Assembly: GCA_905221605.1 (NCBI GenBank) | Contig: CAJNDS010001735.1 | Span: 110,001-174,000 of the forward strand | Direction: 5' to 3' | Length of the DNA stretch: 64,000 bases | Source: Symbiodinium natans | Taxonomy: Eukaryota; Sar; Dinophyceae; Suessiales; Symbiodiniaceae | Part shown: piece after piece, positions 11,805 to 21,135 of the stretch | Layout of the letters: each line of letters starts with the position of its first letter | Position numbering within the stretch: position 1 is the stretch's first letter | The notes under the pieces: model-generated | Database searches by the model: none | What the model was told of the DNA's origin: nothing | Seen by the model: the letters and a program-made list of their open reading frames with translations, nothing else | Program-made: the position numbers and the translations under genes

Positions 11805-11935
11805 TTTAGGGTTGTTAGGGTTGTTAGGGTTGTTAGGGTTGTTAGGGTTGTTAGGGTTGTTAGGGTTGTTAGGGTTGTTAGGGTTGTTAGGGTTGTTAGG
11901 GTTGTTAGGGTTGTTAGGGTTGTTAGGGGTTAGGG
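11805..11935 (+). repeat. (TTGTTAGGG)n minisatellite
   Basis: About 14 copies of the 9-mer TTGTTAGGG, a telomere-unit derivative, within an intron of the minus array. Confidence 0.95.
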
Positions 11936-12479
11936 TTTAGGGTCAGGGTTTAGGGTGTAGGGTTTAGGGTTTAGGGTCTAGGGTCTAGGGTTTAGGGCAG
12001 TCTTAGGGTTGTAATGCCCTACTAATTAAGGGCAGTTACTTCCAAACTGCAGGTAAGTAGAGCCCCAGGCAAACGCTAAACCCTAACTTGCCTGAAAGAC
12101 CCTAGACTAAACCTTCAAACCCAAACCCCGAAACCCCAAACTCTCTTTGAACCCCGACAACATCAGAACTCTAACCCACATGTAACCCTAAACCCTAAAC
12201 CCTAAACCCTAAACCCTAAACCCTAAACCTAAACCCCAAACCCCTAAACCTCAGCCCTGGACCTTGCACCAGACCCTGGGCACTCTAAACCCGAAAACCA
12301 CATAACCTGGAGACACCCCCAAACCCCTAAACCCCAAACTCCAAACCGGTACAAACCCTACGGGCCTAAAGAACCCGAAGCCCTACACCCTACACACTAC
12401 ACCCTACACCCTCAACCCTCAACCCTCAACCCTAAACCCTAAACCCTAAACCCTACACCCTACCCTCCCAAAGCCCCGC

Positions 12480-13992
12480 CCGTTTGCTCCTTGCGGCTGG
12501 GCTTGAAGTAGCGGAAGGCCCTGCTGAAAGGGGCCTGGGGGAGCCTGAGAAAGCCAAGGGGAGAGAAGGCAGTCTAAGGCTTAGGGCTTAGGGCTTAGGG
12601 CTTAGGGCTTAGGGCTTAGGGCTTAGGGCTTAGGGCTTAGGGCTTAGGGCTTAGGGCTTAGGGCTTAGGGCTTAGGGCTTAGGGCTCAGGGCTTAGGGTT
12701 TAGGGTTTAGGGTTTAGGGTTTAGGGTTTAGGGTTTAGGGTTTAGGGTTTAGGGTTTTTCAGTACGTACCCTAACCCTCAACTTCAAACCCTGAAAGGAG
12801 CTAAGGAATCCGGTACAGAATACATCCCCTCCTCAAAGACCTCCTTCAGTCTTTTAACGTAGGTAACCTTGATTCCGCCCTTCCCTAGCCCTGGGGTTTT
12901 TGGGTTTCTAGGGTCACGGCTTTCGGAGTTGAGGGGCCTTTTAGGGTTCAGGGTTTAAGTTTAGGGCTTAGGGTTGAGGGCTTTTAGGAGTTTAGGGTTT
13001 TGAGTTCAGGGCTTTGGGCTTGGGGCTGAAGAGTGGGGCTTTAGGGTTCAGGGTTTAGGAATGTTTGGGTGGGCTTGAGGAGTTTAAAGGGCTTTTGGGC
13101 TTCAATGGTCGCGTGAACCGAAGATGCCGGACTTCCCGGCGGGTGTCGCAAGAAGGATAAAGCACGATGTGTGAGGCTACCTACTAAGCTGGGATCGCCC
13201 TTAAAACCCTTTGGAAAACATATTCCCGAATATGATCCTCTTACCCTAAACCCTAAACCCTAAACCCTAAACCCTAAACCCTAAACACAAGGGAACATAC
13301 AAAATATCCCAGGGGCCCACGTAGTAACTAAGGCCATAGCAAGGCCCACAGCTCCTCTGAAGCCCGAGCTACGTTTTCACAAGCCAATGCGCTTGGACCC
13401 TAGACTCTACGAGTACGGTTTAAATGCGCCCGAAAGCTTCCCTAGGCAGCCTAAACCCTGAAGTTTAGGGTTTAGGGTTTAGGGTTTAGGGTTTAGGGTT
13501 TAGGGTTTAGGGTTTAGGGTTTAGGGTTTAGGGTTCAGGGTTTAGGGTCAAGGGCCGACAAGGCAAATGATCCCAGGAATGCGGCCCGAGGAAATCGGCA
13601 ATCTCATCCTGGGCCGGGTTGAGGGTTGAGGGCTGAGGGCTGAGGGTTGAGGGCTGAGGGTTGAGGCTTGAGGCTTGAGGCTTGAGGGTTGAGGCTTAGG
13701 GTTTAGGCTCTAGGGTTGATTAGGGGTGAAGCTTGAGGGCTGAGTTTGCAGGGTTCAGGCCTAAAGTTGCGGGGGCTAAGGGTATAGGGCTTATATACGG
13801 GGATTGGTGGTTTCAGGTAGCTTCACATTCGGGTTGAACCCCCAACCCCCAACCCTAAACCCTGAACCCTGAACCCTCAATCCTTAACCCTTAACCCTAA
13901 ACCCTAAACCCTGAACGCTAAGTTTAGGATTTCATGCTGCACCCGCTTTAGCTTTGGCTCCCCCAGTCGAAGCTGCACGGCCCTCGGGTTTT
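12480..13992 (-). CDS. Exon chain, unknown protein (13943-13992, 13565-13608, about 13100-13170, 12790-12884, 12480-12544)
   Basis: 13943-13992 reads ENPRAVQLRLGEPKLKR (CACAG acceptor, GTGCAG donor). 13565-13608 reads DEIADFLGPHSWDHL (CCCAG acceptor, GC donor). About 13100-13170 reads VASHIVLYPSCDTRREVRHL, less certain. 12790-12884 reads KGGIKVTYVKRLKEVFEEGM then YSVPDSLAPF. 12480-12544 reads RLPQAPFSRAFRYFKPSRKE (CTCAG acceptor, GC donor). All are minus and separated by TTTAGGG, CTTAGGG or TTGAGGG tracts. No family recognised. Confidence 0.6.
12573..12766 (+). repeat. (CTTAGGG)n then (TTTAGGG)n tract
   Basis: About 17 CTTAGGG units change abruptly to about 9 TTTAGGG units. This shows homogenised variants, as expected of local slippage or unequal exchange. 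Confidence 0.95.
13225..13325. mobile_element. Family H element interrupted by (CCCTAAA)n
   Basis: The words ATGATCCTCTTA, AAGGGAA and ATATCCCA occur in the same order as in the element at about 44131-44190. Here a run of CCCTAAA units sits between the first two words, where the other copy has only AACCCCAT. Confidence 0.55.
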
Positions 13993-14139
13993 CTGTGATT
14001 CGAATGGGAGGAGTTTACTTAATCCCTGTTCCCCAGGAAGAAAAAAGAATCCTTTTTGTTCATATATAAGAAAGCCCAGAACCCAAAAAGTAAAAAGGAT
14101 CCCTAACACTGATCTAGTTTATATATACGTTTTGAAAGG

Positions 14140-14656
14140 GGCGGCGATGCCCGGCAGCGGATTCTAAAGGCGCGCCGCGCGGACTTTTCATACCGCACTC
14201 GGACGATTTGACTGAATTCTGGATCCCACCGCGCACCCCTAAGCAGTCAGGGTGTCCTGAATAGCCCAGCCAATTTGACTTTACTCAGGAGGCCCCCACA
14301 AAACAGGGTGCAAACGTTACGGTTTCGGGGCTACTCTGCTGAAAGTCTGGGGCGGGGGTTCCGAATTCAGGGTACCCTGTTCGGGGTCATCTTTAGAAAG
14401 AGGATAGAAGCACGCGTATATCTGGGAAGAGCCCTGGATCTTTGGGATATGTCCCGAATAACAGGCCCGTATCTTGACAATCTCTAAGCCCTTAACCCTG
14501 AATCCCTCAACCCCTCTAGAGCCATCCACTATAGAGAAGCTAGGCTGGGCGAACCCTAAACCCTCAACCATCAACCCTCAGCCCTTCCATCGGGGGTCTG
14601 CTGCTTCGAAGTCGTTGGTGCCCCAGGCTTCGCAAAGGTCCTTCAGGCGGTTTCGG
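14140..14656 (-). CDS. Coding exons, unknown protein (14583-14656; possible 14140-14225)
   Basis: 14583-14656 reads NRLKDLCEAWGTNDFEAADP then RWK, after an AACCAG acceptor and ending at G|GCTGAG (GC donor). A second open stretch at about 14140-14225 reads VRVRYEKSARRAFRIRC, less certain. The overlapping plus-strand open frame at 14275-14487 lacks splice support. No family recognised. Confidence 0.5.
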
Positions 14657-14999
14657 CTGGTTACCCGAAACCCGAACCTTTGCCGGAAACCCTCAACCTA
14701 AGCCTCCTAAGCTCAAACCCCATTGTCCATTGCCAGCACCCTAACCCCCAAACCACCGTACAAAAAAAAAACTAAGCCTAAACCCCTAGGGCCCTGGGGC
14801 AAGAGACTCAAGATATCCTTGACCTTCCACCCTGTACACCCCTAAACCCTAAACCCTAAACCCTAAATCCACTAAGTACCCTAAGTCTGCAGAACTTCGG
14901 ATTCAGACAATCGGCTGACCCTAGATGGCCCTAGATCAACCCCAAACTGAAAAAGCCCCAGCACCAAAACCTCGAAACCCTAAGACCCCAAACACCCCT

Positions 15000-15235
15000 A
15001 AACTCCTAAACTCCTAAACTCCGAAACTCCGAAACTCCGAAACTCTTAAACTCCTAAACTCCTAAACTCCTAAACTCCTAAACTCCTAAACTCCTAAACT
15101 CCTAAACTCCTAAACTCCTAAACTCCTAAACTCCCAAACTCCCAACCTCCTAACCTCCTAAACTCCTAAACTCCTAAACTCCTAAAAACTCCCAAACTCC
15201 TAACCTCCCAAACTCCTAAACTCCTAACCCCTAAA
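15000..15235 (-). repeat. (AACTCCTA)n minisatellite
   Basis: About 29 copies of the octamer AACTCCTA with sporadic CCGA and CCCA variants, within an intron. Confidence 0.95.
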
Positions 15236-15308
15236 CCCCTACAGGGCACCAAAGTAAACTACAGGGCCCCAATTTAAACCCTGGCCCTCAACCCGCCGCG
15301 CCTCATAC

Positions 15309-15536
15309 GCCACCCAGCGCCAGCTCGCGGGCGGAAGCTGCCGCAGGACCTGCGCTCAGCGCCGGGCTTGCCACGGCTGGTCTTGATTTCCCCCGCGGCT
15401 TTTAGTAGGGAATGGGGGAATTGGGTACCCTAATCCCTTAAAGGGTATATATATATATATAGGGGGGGATATCGGGTACCTTATTCCCTGCAATCCCTAC
15501 TCAGAACCAGCCAAGGGATAGTTAGGATGTGCCGGG
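15309..15536 (-). CDS. Two exons joined across a family B introner (15508-15536, 15309-15398)
   Basis: The upstream exon ends HILTIPWL at a GTTCTGAGT donor. The downstream exon begins after CTAAAAG and is exactly 30 codons (PRGKSRPAVASPALSAGPAA then ASARELALGG) before GTATGAGG. Both exons share phase 0. The 109-nt intron between them is wholly the inverted-repeat element at 15399-15507. Product unknown; rich in Ala, Pro and Ser. Confidence 0.6.
15399..15507 (-). mobile_element. Family B introner, copy 1 (whole intron)
   Basis: Minus-strand GTTCTGAGTAGGGATTG at one end and CCCATTCCCTACTAAAAG at the other give GT...AG. The arms (GTAGGGAAT..GGTACC and its inverse) surround an (AT)n centre next to CCCTTTAAGGGATTA. 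The copy at 28359-28472 has the same parts with the centre inverted relative to the host gene. Confidence 0.8.
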
Positions 15537-15625
15537 CTTCATCGGGTTGATAAGTATTTAGGGTTTGGGGTTTAGGGTTCAGGGTTTAGGGTTTAGGGTT
15601 TAGGGTTTAGGGTTTAGGGTTTGGC

Positions 15626-16123
15626 GACCACAACGGGACCGAAATTTGCTGTAGACCAACCGCCCTCTGCCAGGTGCCAAAGTTTAGGGTTTAGGGTTTA
15701 GGGTTTAGGGTTTAGGGTTTAGGGTTTAGGGTTTAGGGTTTAGGTTTGGGGTTTTAGGGTTTAGGGTTTTAGGGTTTTAGGGTTTAGGATCTGAGGCTTG
15801 GGGTGTAGTGTAGGGTGAACAAATTGGCCACAATTGGCCCATGGGTTGCTTCGGTCTGTGTTGAAGGCCTGTTGCCTTAAGAGGCTTCTTGCTTTTTGGG
15901 GTGGTGAAAGCTAAAGCTGCGCTCACCCAAATCCTAAACCCCTAGACCCTGGACCCTGGACCCTAGACCCTAGACCCTAGACCCTAGACCCGAGACCCTA
16001 GACCCTAGACCCGAGACCCTAAACCCTAAACCCTAAACCCTAAACCCAGGCGGGCTTTGGTCTTCTACGAAGCCTCTGGCGCCGCATCCTTTTCAAAATC
16101 CAGCGCGCAGAGCTGCTTGCTGC
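15626..16123 (-). CDS. Three coding exons, unknown protein (16069-16123, 15821-15910, 15626-15666)
   Basis: 16069-16123 reads GSKQLCALDFEKDAAPEA with a GTAGAAG donor. 15821-15910 is exactly 30 codons (LSPPQKARSLLRQQAFNTDR then SNPWANCGQF) ending at GTTCACC. 15626-15666 reads EGGWSTANFGPVVV after CTGGCAG with a GC donor. They feed into the two exons at 15.3-15.5 kb. Introns are CCCTAAA and TTTAGGG tracts. No family recognised. Confidence 0.65.
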
Positions 16124-16226
16124 CTAAGAGGGATGTAATATGAGGGTTTACGAAAACCCTAAACCCTAAACCCTAAACCCTAAACCCTAAACCCTAAACC
16201 CTAAACCCTAAACCCTAAACCCTAAA

Positions 16227-16566
16227 CCCTAATTAGGGGTGCCTTATTGGGGTCGCTACTCATATAAGGGAAACTAGCGTCCCTTATATGGGGGGTCGGA
16301 ATAATTACGAAGGTTACGCCCTTATGGTCCCTATATGGTGCTGTACGATACTTCGGGTACCTTATTTTATTGCGGTCCTTATTATAAGGGAATCCTACTA
16401 TTGGGGGTGTCTATTACACAAGGGGTCCCATATTTTCGTAAACCCCCGTATAGGGGTCGGAACAATTACGAAGGTTATTCCCTTATGGTCCCTATATATA
16501 ACCATACTAAATAACTCCCACATCCCTATTCTCACTATTGAGGGCCCCTATTCGCCATCCCTATAA
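16227..16566. mobile_element. Clustered family C elements with internal duplication
   Basis: About 340 bp built from family C words (attaggggtgccttattggggtc, TTCGTAAACCCCC, CTTATTATAAGGGAATCC). A segment of about 52 bp at 16285-16337 is repeated at about 16450-16500. It appears to be a tandem or nested insertion. The short open frame across it is a by-product. Confidence 0.65.
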
Positions 16567-16599
16567 ACGCTAAACTGCCGCAAGCTGCGATTCCCCAGC

Positions 16600-17010
16600 T
16601 CTGGGTAAGGAATCTTGCGGGCTCCCCCTGCCCCGAATTGTGCAAAGGCCCCGCGGCCACACCGCGAGACCTCGAGGTTCATAATGAAGAAAGCCTGCCG
16701 AAGCCCTCTACAAGCCTCATCAACCCTTCCGCCGTTATGAGCCCAGGGCTCTTTGATGGTTCAACTCCTGCCCTACACGCTAAGCCCTACAACGCCTAAA
16801 CCCTAAACTCTAAACCCTAAACCCTAAACCCTAAACCCTAAACCCTAAAAACTAAACCCTAAACCCTAAACCCTAAACCCTAAACCCTACCACTTCTGGC
16901 TGTAGCGGCTTCCAGCGAGAGATCACGACCCATCTGAGAGCCGCGTCTACAGGCTCATGGACTAAGGACCTGGAAAAGGTCAGGTCCTGCCTCAAAGATG
17001 GCGTTCCAGG
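16600..17010 (-). CDS. Coding exon (about 16600-16705) and possible exon (about 16895-17005)
   Basis: About 16600-16705 reads LRQAFFIMNLEVSRCGRGAF then AQFGAGGARKIPYPE on the minus strand after a GTAGAG acceptor. About 16895-17005 is open on both strands: minus gives ALRWVVISRWKPLQPEV before GTAGGG, plus gives EITTHLRAASTGSWTKDLEK. The minus reading fits the local array. No family recognised. Confidence 0.5.
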
Positions 17011-17246
17011 GTTTGGAAGTTTAGGGTTTTCGGCCTTAGGGCCAAGCTTAGGGTTTAGGGCCCAAGTTTAGGGTTTAGGGCTTAGGAGCGTTTAGGAGTT
17101 TAGAAGCTAATTATGGGGAGTTTAGGAGTTTAGGTTCCGGGAGTTTAGTGCTTGGGGTCTGGGATTTTTAACCTTAAACGCCTCACCGGGAGCCGACGAT
17201 AAAGCCCAAACTCGCCGAGGGCTTTCACTGGGTTCAGCGCTGCTCC

Positions 17247-20200
17247 TCAGATACGGCGGAAGCCCTTGTTCCGGAAAGCATCCACTGCCGTGGAGCGCCC
17301 GCCGCCCCGGGGGAAGAACGAGGTTCCCGAACGCACCTTTTTTGGTGGCCGCGGCGTTTTATGTTTGTTCTTCTTTCCTTTGGAGGGTGTTCTCGGACTA
17401 AAAACTCCCCGGCCTCCTAAATGGCTAAGATGTTCGGACTAGCAGAGGGTTTAGGGAGTAGGGTGTAGGGTTCAGGGGAAGCAAAATAAATACCACACAC
17501 CCGTAAGAACTGGACATAACCTCCGTGCACCTTGCTCGAGAAACCTACTGAACCTTGGCTGAAGCATCAAGCTTACATGGGTTGACAGGGTGTAGGATCT
17601 AGGGCCTAAGTTTAGCGTTTAGTAGTAGGGGACCCAAAAAAACCCTAAACCCCTAAACCCTAAACTCAGGCCAAAGGCACGGGCGCACACACCCGGGGCC
17701 GCTTGAGTCGCAGCCACGCTGCGTCGCAGTACTCGTTGCAGACATGGTGGGCGAAGAAGTTCCTTTTCTGCTTTCTCCCTTTCTTGCCGGTTTCTGGTAC
17801 TCCAGAGGGCTTGGAACTAGACCCAAGAGTAACCTAGGAATAAAAATGTGTCCCTTTTTTGGCCTAAACGGGCGTACAAGGCCACCTAAGTCTTCAAATA
17901 AAGGGGAATAAGGGCCTACGCTGGGTCCTAGGAAGGTTGCCAAGAACAGGTTTCGGGTTCCAGGGTTTATAAGGTATGTGGAACGCCCAGTTGCCGCATC
18001 ATGGGAAAGCCGCCATCGGTGACCCCAAAGTCCTTGTTCACGGACAGCACCGCCGGATCTGTGAGCACATAGTGCGTGTCGTAGCCTCCGCCCTGAAGGT
18101 CACAAAGCAGGTGCTGGCCGTTGGAGAAATGGAATGAGAAGTGCGACAGAGCCTGGCAGGAGTTTTTCCTCACCGGACAAGTGGGGTTGTTAGATTTTGA
18201 GGACAAAGCGGCGGCACAAGCCCATGTGACGCGACTTTCAGGACAGAAGACAATACAGCATTGAGGACCACAGGCACACGGCTTGGCGGGCAACTGTACC
18301 GGAACGTGGCCAGACGCAATAAGCAGGCCAGGGAAGCTCAAGCGGGCAGGGCAACTGTACCGGAATGTGGCCATACGCAATAAGCAGGCCAAGGGCGCGC
18401 GCACGCGCCACAGCCCGACGACGTTCCAAGCAGTAGGGCTAATAGCAACCCTCCCGTAGAGCTAGGCTTTTTCTGCCACCCGCATAGCTGGAAAGGTCGC
18501 GCCGCAAGGTGGCAGAGGTTTCATAAGATAGGATTTAAGGGCTTTAGGGTTTATTTGGAGTTGATTTAGGGTAACAAGCCCCAGCTTCCGAAAGGGACGT
18601 AGGTTTGCGGTTTCAGGCTTTTAGAGAGGGGCTTGGATTCAAGGGTCAGGATGGGGATGCTCGAAGTGGTAATTTTTGTTGCACCACTACCTTATACCCC
18701 GAGAATTGCTTTATACAATAAGACGTGCCCTATGGCCGAGGCCTGGCAACGACTGGCTGAATTACAGGCTGTCAGCTCGGACGCAGTAACGGGAGTGGTC
18801 TCCGAGGAGAATTTTCGCGTTCAGAGCGTGTATAAGGCCTATAAACCTTTAAACATGAAAACACATGCCCTGTAAGCCCTGTAAGTACCAAAGACGGATT
18901 TTATTGTTCAGGCAGCCCTCCGTCTTTGCACCCCTAAACCCTACACCCTAAACTTAAACCCTAAGGCCTGTTGGAGTACCTCGGGACATCTCCCTTGGCT
19001 TTTGCCTAAACACGGATCATGCGGTTGTAGGCTCCCCCAAGAAGGCCTTCTGGGGTGCTTGGGGTTTAGGGTTCAGGGCGTAAGGCTTAGGGCTTAGGGC
19101 TTAGGGTTTTAGGGTTTAGGGTTTAGGGTTTAGGGTTTAGGGTTTAGGGTTTAGGGTTTAGGGTTTAGGGTTTAGGGTTTAGGGTTTAGGGTTTAGGGTT
19201 TAGGGTTTAGGGTTTAGGGTTTAGGCTTAGGGCTTAGGGCTTAGGGATTAGGGCGTAGGGCCTTATTGAGGGCTTGCGGCGCTTGCGGGGGCACATCTCA
19301 TGAAAGGCCTGCATCATGTTGTATCCCTCGTTCACCCAGCCACTGTTGGAGTTAAACTTGGCATAGGTGCCGTCGATCAGGGGCTCCACCAGGACCTTGC
19401 GCTCTCCGCATTCCCAGACCTCGCGGGCGCTTGTAGGGGTTCAGGATGTAGGGTTTGGGGTTTAGGGTTTAGGGCTTAGGGTTTATGGATTTCGGGGTTG
19501 TAAGGTTTAGGATTACGGATGTATCTCCCAAGAGTTCAAGCGAAAGCTGCCACCTCTGGCTGGTTCAGGTAGACCCGGCGACGAGCCGGCTGGCCTCGCT
19601 GGCGGCAGTGCTCGTTGTTGTACCTGGGGTTGCAAAAACCCTAAGCCCTACACCCTAAAACATTGAATCCTAAACCCTAAACCCTAAACCCTAACCTCTA
19701 CACCCTACACCCCAAACCCTAAACCCTGAAATCACGAAGCCCCACATACCCTTTATGCCTCAATCCTGACCCTGAAAGGTTTAGCCGGCTCTTGTGGCCC
19801 ACTCTTTACATACGATGAGCCGCAGGCCAAGGCTCTAGGGGCCCTGGATTCTGTATGTGTTACATATTGGGGATTTAGGGATGTTTAGGGTTTAGAGTTT
19901 TGGGTTTTGGGGTTTCGGTTTAGGGTTTAGGGTTTAGGGATTTAGGTTGGGATGTTCCGCCCCTTATACTAACAGTCCTTAATAGGGATTCATGATCGGG
20001 GATACTGTAATCCCATTAACCCAATAAGGACTGTTAGGAAGGGGCGAACTAATCCATAAATGTATATTCTATGGGCTGGAGGTCTAAGGGCTTAGGATGG
20101 AAAGCATAGGGTTGGGGGTATCGGTATAGGGCTTCATGAACATGTGCGTGGATCAACGCGATTGTCGTACTCCTTAGAGAACGACAAAAATATCTTACCA

Positions 20201-20549
20201 GCGAACTACCGGCATATTCAAGGAGACAACAAAGCGCCGAAATATGAAACACAAGGACAAGAAGCGACAAAAAGTGCTCATCAGTTGATTTTATGCGGGT
20301 TTTGCTCAGATGTCTGGAAGAAGCATGAAAAGATTGGAAATGCAAATTAACAAAGTGAACAGTAAGAAAGTGACTTAAGTAAATTGATGGGGCTTCCTGG
20401 CCCATGAGCCTTTCGATTCCTTCACCGGCTTCAATCTTAATCGTCAGCACCAGGATGTCGGGCCAGTCATAAACCCTAAACCCTAGTCGAGCCCTAGAGG
20501 GTTTAGGGTTTAGGGAAGGGTTTAGGGTTTAGGGTTTAGGGTTTAGGGT

Positions 20550-20630
<81 letters not shown>

Positions 20631-20992
20631 GGTTTAGGGTTTAGGGTTTAGGGTTTAGGGTTTAGGGTTTAGGGTTTAGGCCCTTCAAAAAACGGAGATG
20701 AGGGGCACGATACTGGGAATCCGAGTGGCTCGTTGAATGCTTCGATGATTCGCCCAGCTTCTGCTACGGCCTGCAGGTCCTCGCGGATAAGGTTCTCGGC
20801 TGTAGGATCCTTGAAGACCTTTTTTAGGGTTTGGGGTTTAGGGTTGAGGGTTGAGGGTTTAAACTCCCCTGGAAGGTATTGGTATTTGGCTGATTCGCCC
20901 CCCTGGCCTTGTAGACACCCTTGAGATTCTTGCGCGGTCCCTTCGTGAACGTCATCACGAAGACATCCCGGAAGGTCCCGCTCTCAAGGTAC
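17247..20992 (-). CDS. Alpha-kinase (eEF2K/myosin-heavy-chain-kinase type), split gene
   Basis: Exons in transcript order: 20908-20992 (ESGTFRDVFVMTF, like the alpha-kinase nucleotide loop), 20714-20818 (AVAEAGRIIEAFNEPLGFP), 20410-20468, 19554-19623, 19274-19429 (LVEPLIDGTYAKFNSNSGWV), 17987-18152 (HLLCDLQGGGYDTHYVLTDP, the conserved DLQG..LTDP catalytic/metal region), 17672-17793 (FFAHHVCNEYCDAAWLRLKR, the FxxHxCNxxC zinc motif) and 17247-17397 (basic tail ending FRNKGFRRI and TGA). Small exons at about 18450-18515 and 19005-19045 may also belong. The family phosphorylates Ser/Thr in helical substrates. Exon 17987 ends phase 1 at a GC donor and 17793 starts in matching phase. Family call firm; 5' limit and some exons uncertain. 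Confidence 0.82.
17820..17936. mobile_element. Family E introner-like element, copy 1
   Basis: Plus strand CAAGAGTAACCTAGGAATAAAAA ... GGGAATAAGGGCCTACGCTGGGTC. It recurs at 34242-34348 with substitutions. Here it fills most of the intron between the two catalytic alpha-kinase exons (17672-17793 and 17987-18152). Confidence 0.7.
18280..18392. repeat. Tandem duplication, about 58 bp x 2
   Basis: GGCAACTGTACCGGAA.GTGGCCA.ACGCAATAAGCAGGCCA occurs at about 18289-18330 and again at about 18348-18390. It lies in the intron upstream of alpha-kinase exon 17987-18152, so the longer open frames crossing it are probably not coding. Confidence 0.85.
19096..19225 (+). repeat. Telomere-type TTTAGGG tract (intronic)
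   Basis: About 18 perfect TTTAGGG units bordered by CTTAGGG variants, in an intron of the alpha-kinase gene. Confidence 0.95.
19950..20052. mobile_element. Inverted-repeat element, family D copy 2
   Basis: GGATGTTCCGCCCCTTATACTAACAGTCCTTAATAGGGAT and its inverted partner CAATAAGGACTGTTAGGAAGGGGCGAACT bound about 100 bp. Located in an intron of the alpha-kinase gene. Confidence 0.8.
20535..20680 (+). repeat. (TTGAGGG)n and (TTTAGGG)n tract
   Basis: About 13 TTGAGGG units then about 8 TTTAGGG units, in the intron between alpha-kinase exons 20714-20818 and 20410-20468. Confidence 0.95.
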
Positions 20993-21135
20993 CTAGTTCA
21001 TGTTTGGGATAACATGAAATTGTATATAAAACTGTTCTTCCTCATTGGGTTTAAGTACCCTGAATGAAAAAGAAATCTTGGGTTTATGTACCCTTAAAAC
21101 ATGTAAAACATGCTACCCAACTGACACAAAGCTAC

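Noticed and set aside
18633-18875. 80-codon plus-strand open frame in the alpha-kinase region
   Set aside because: It lies inside an intron of a well-supported minus gene, has AT-rich third positions unlike real exons here, and no splice or domain support.
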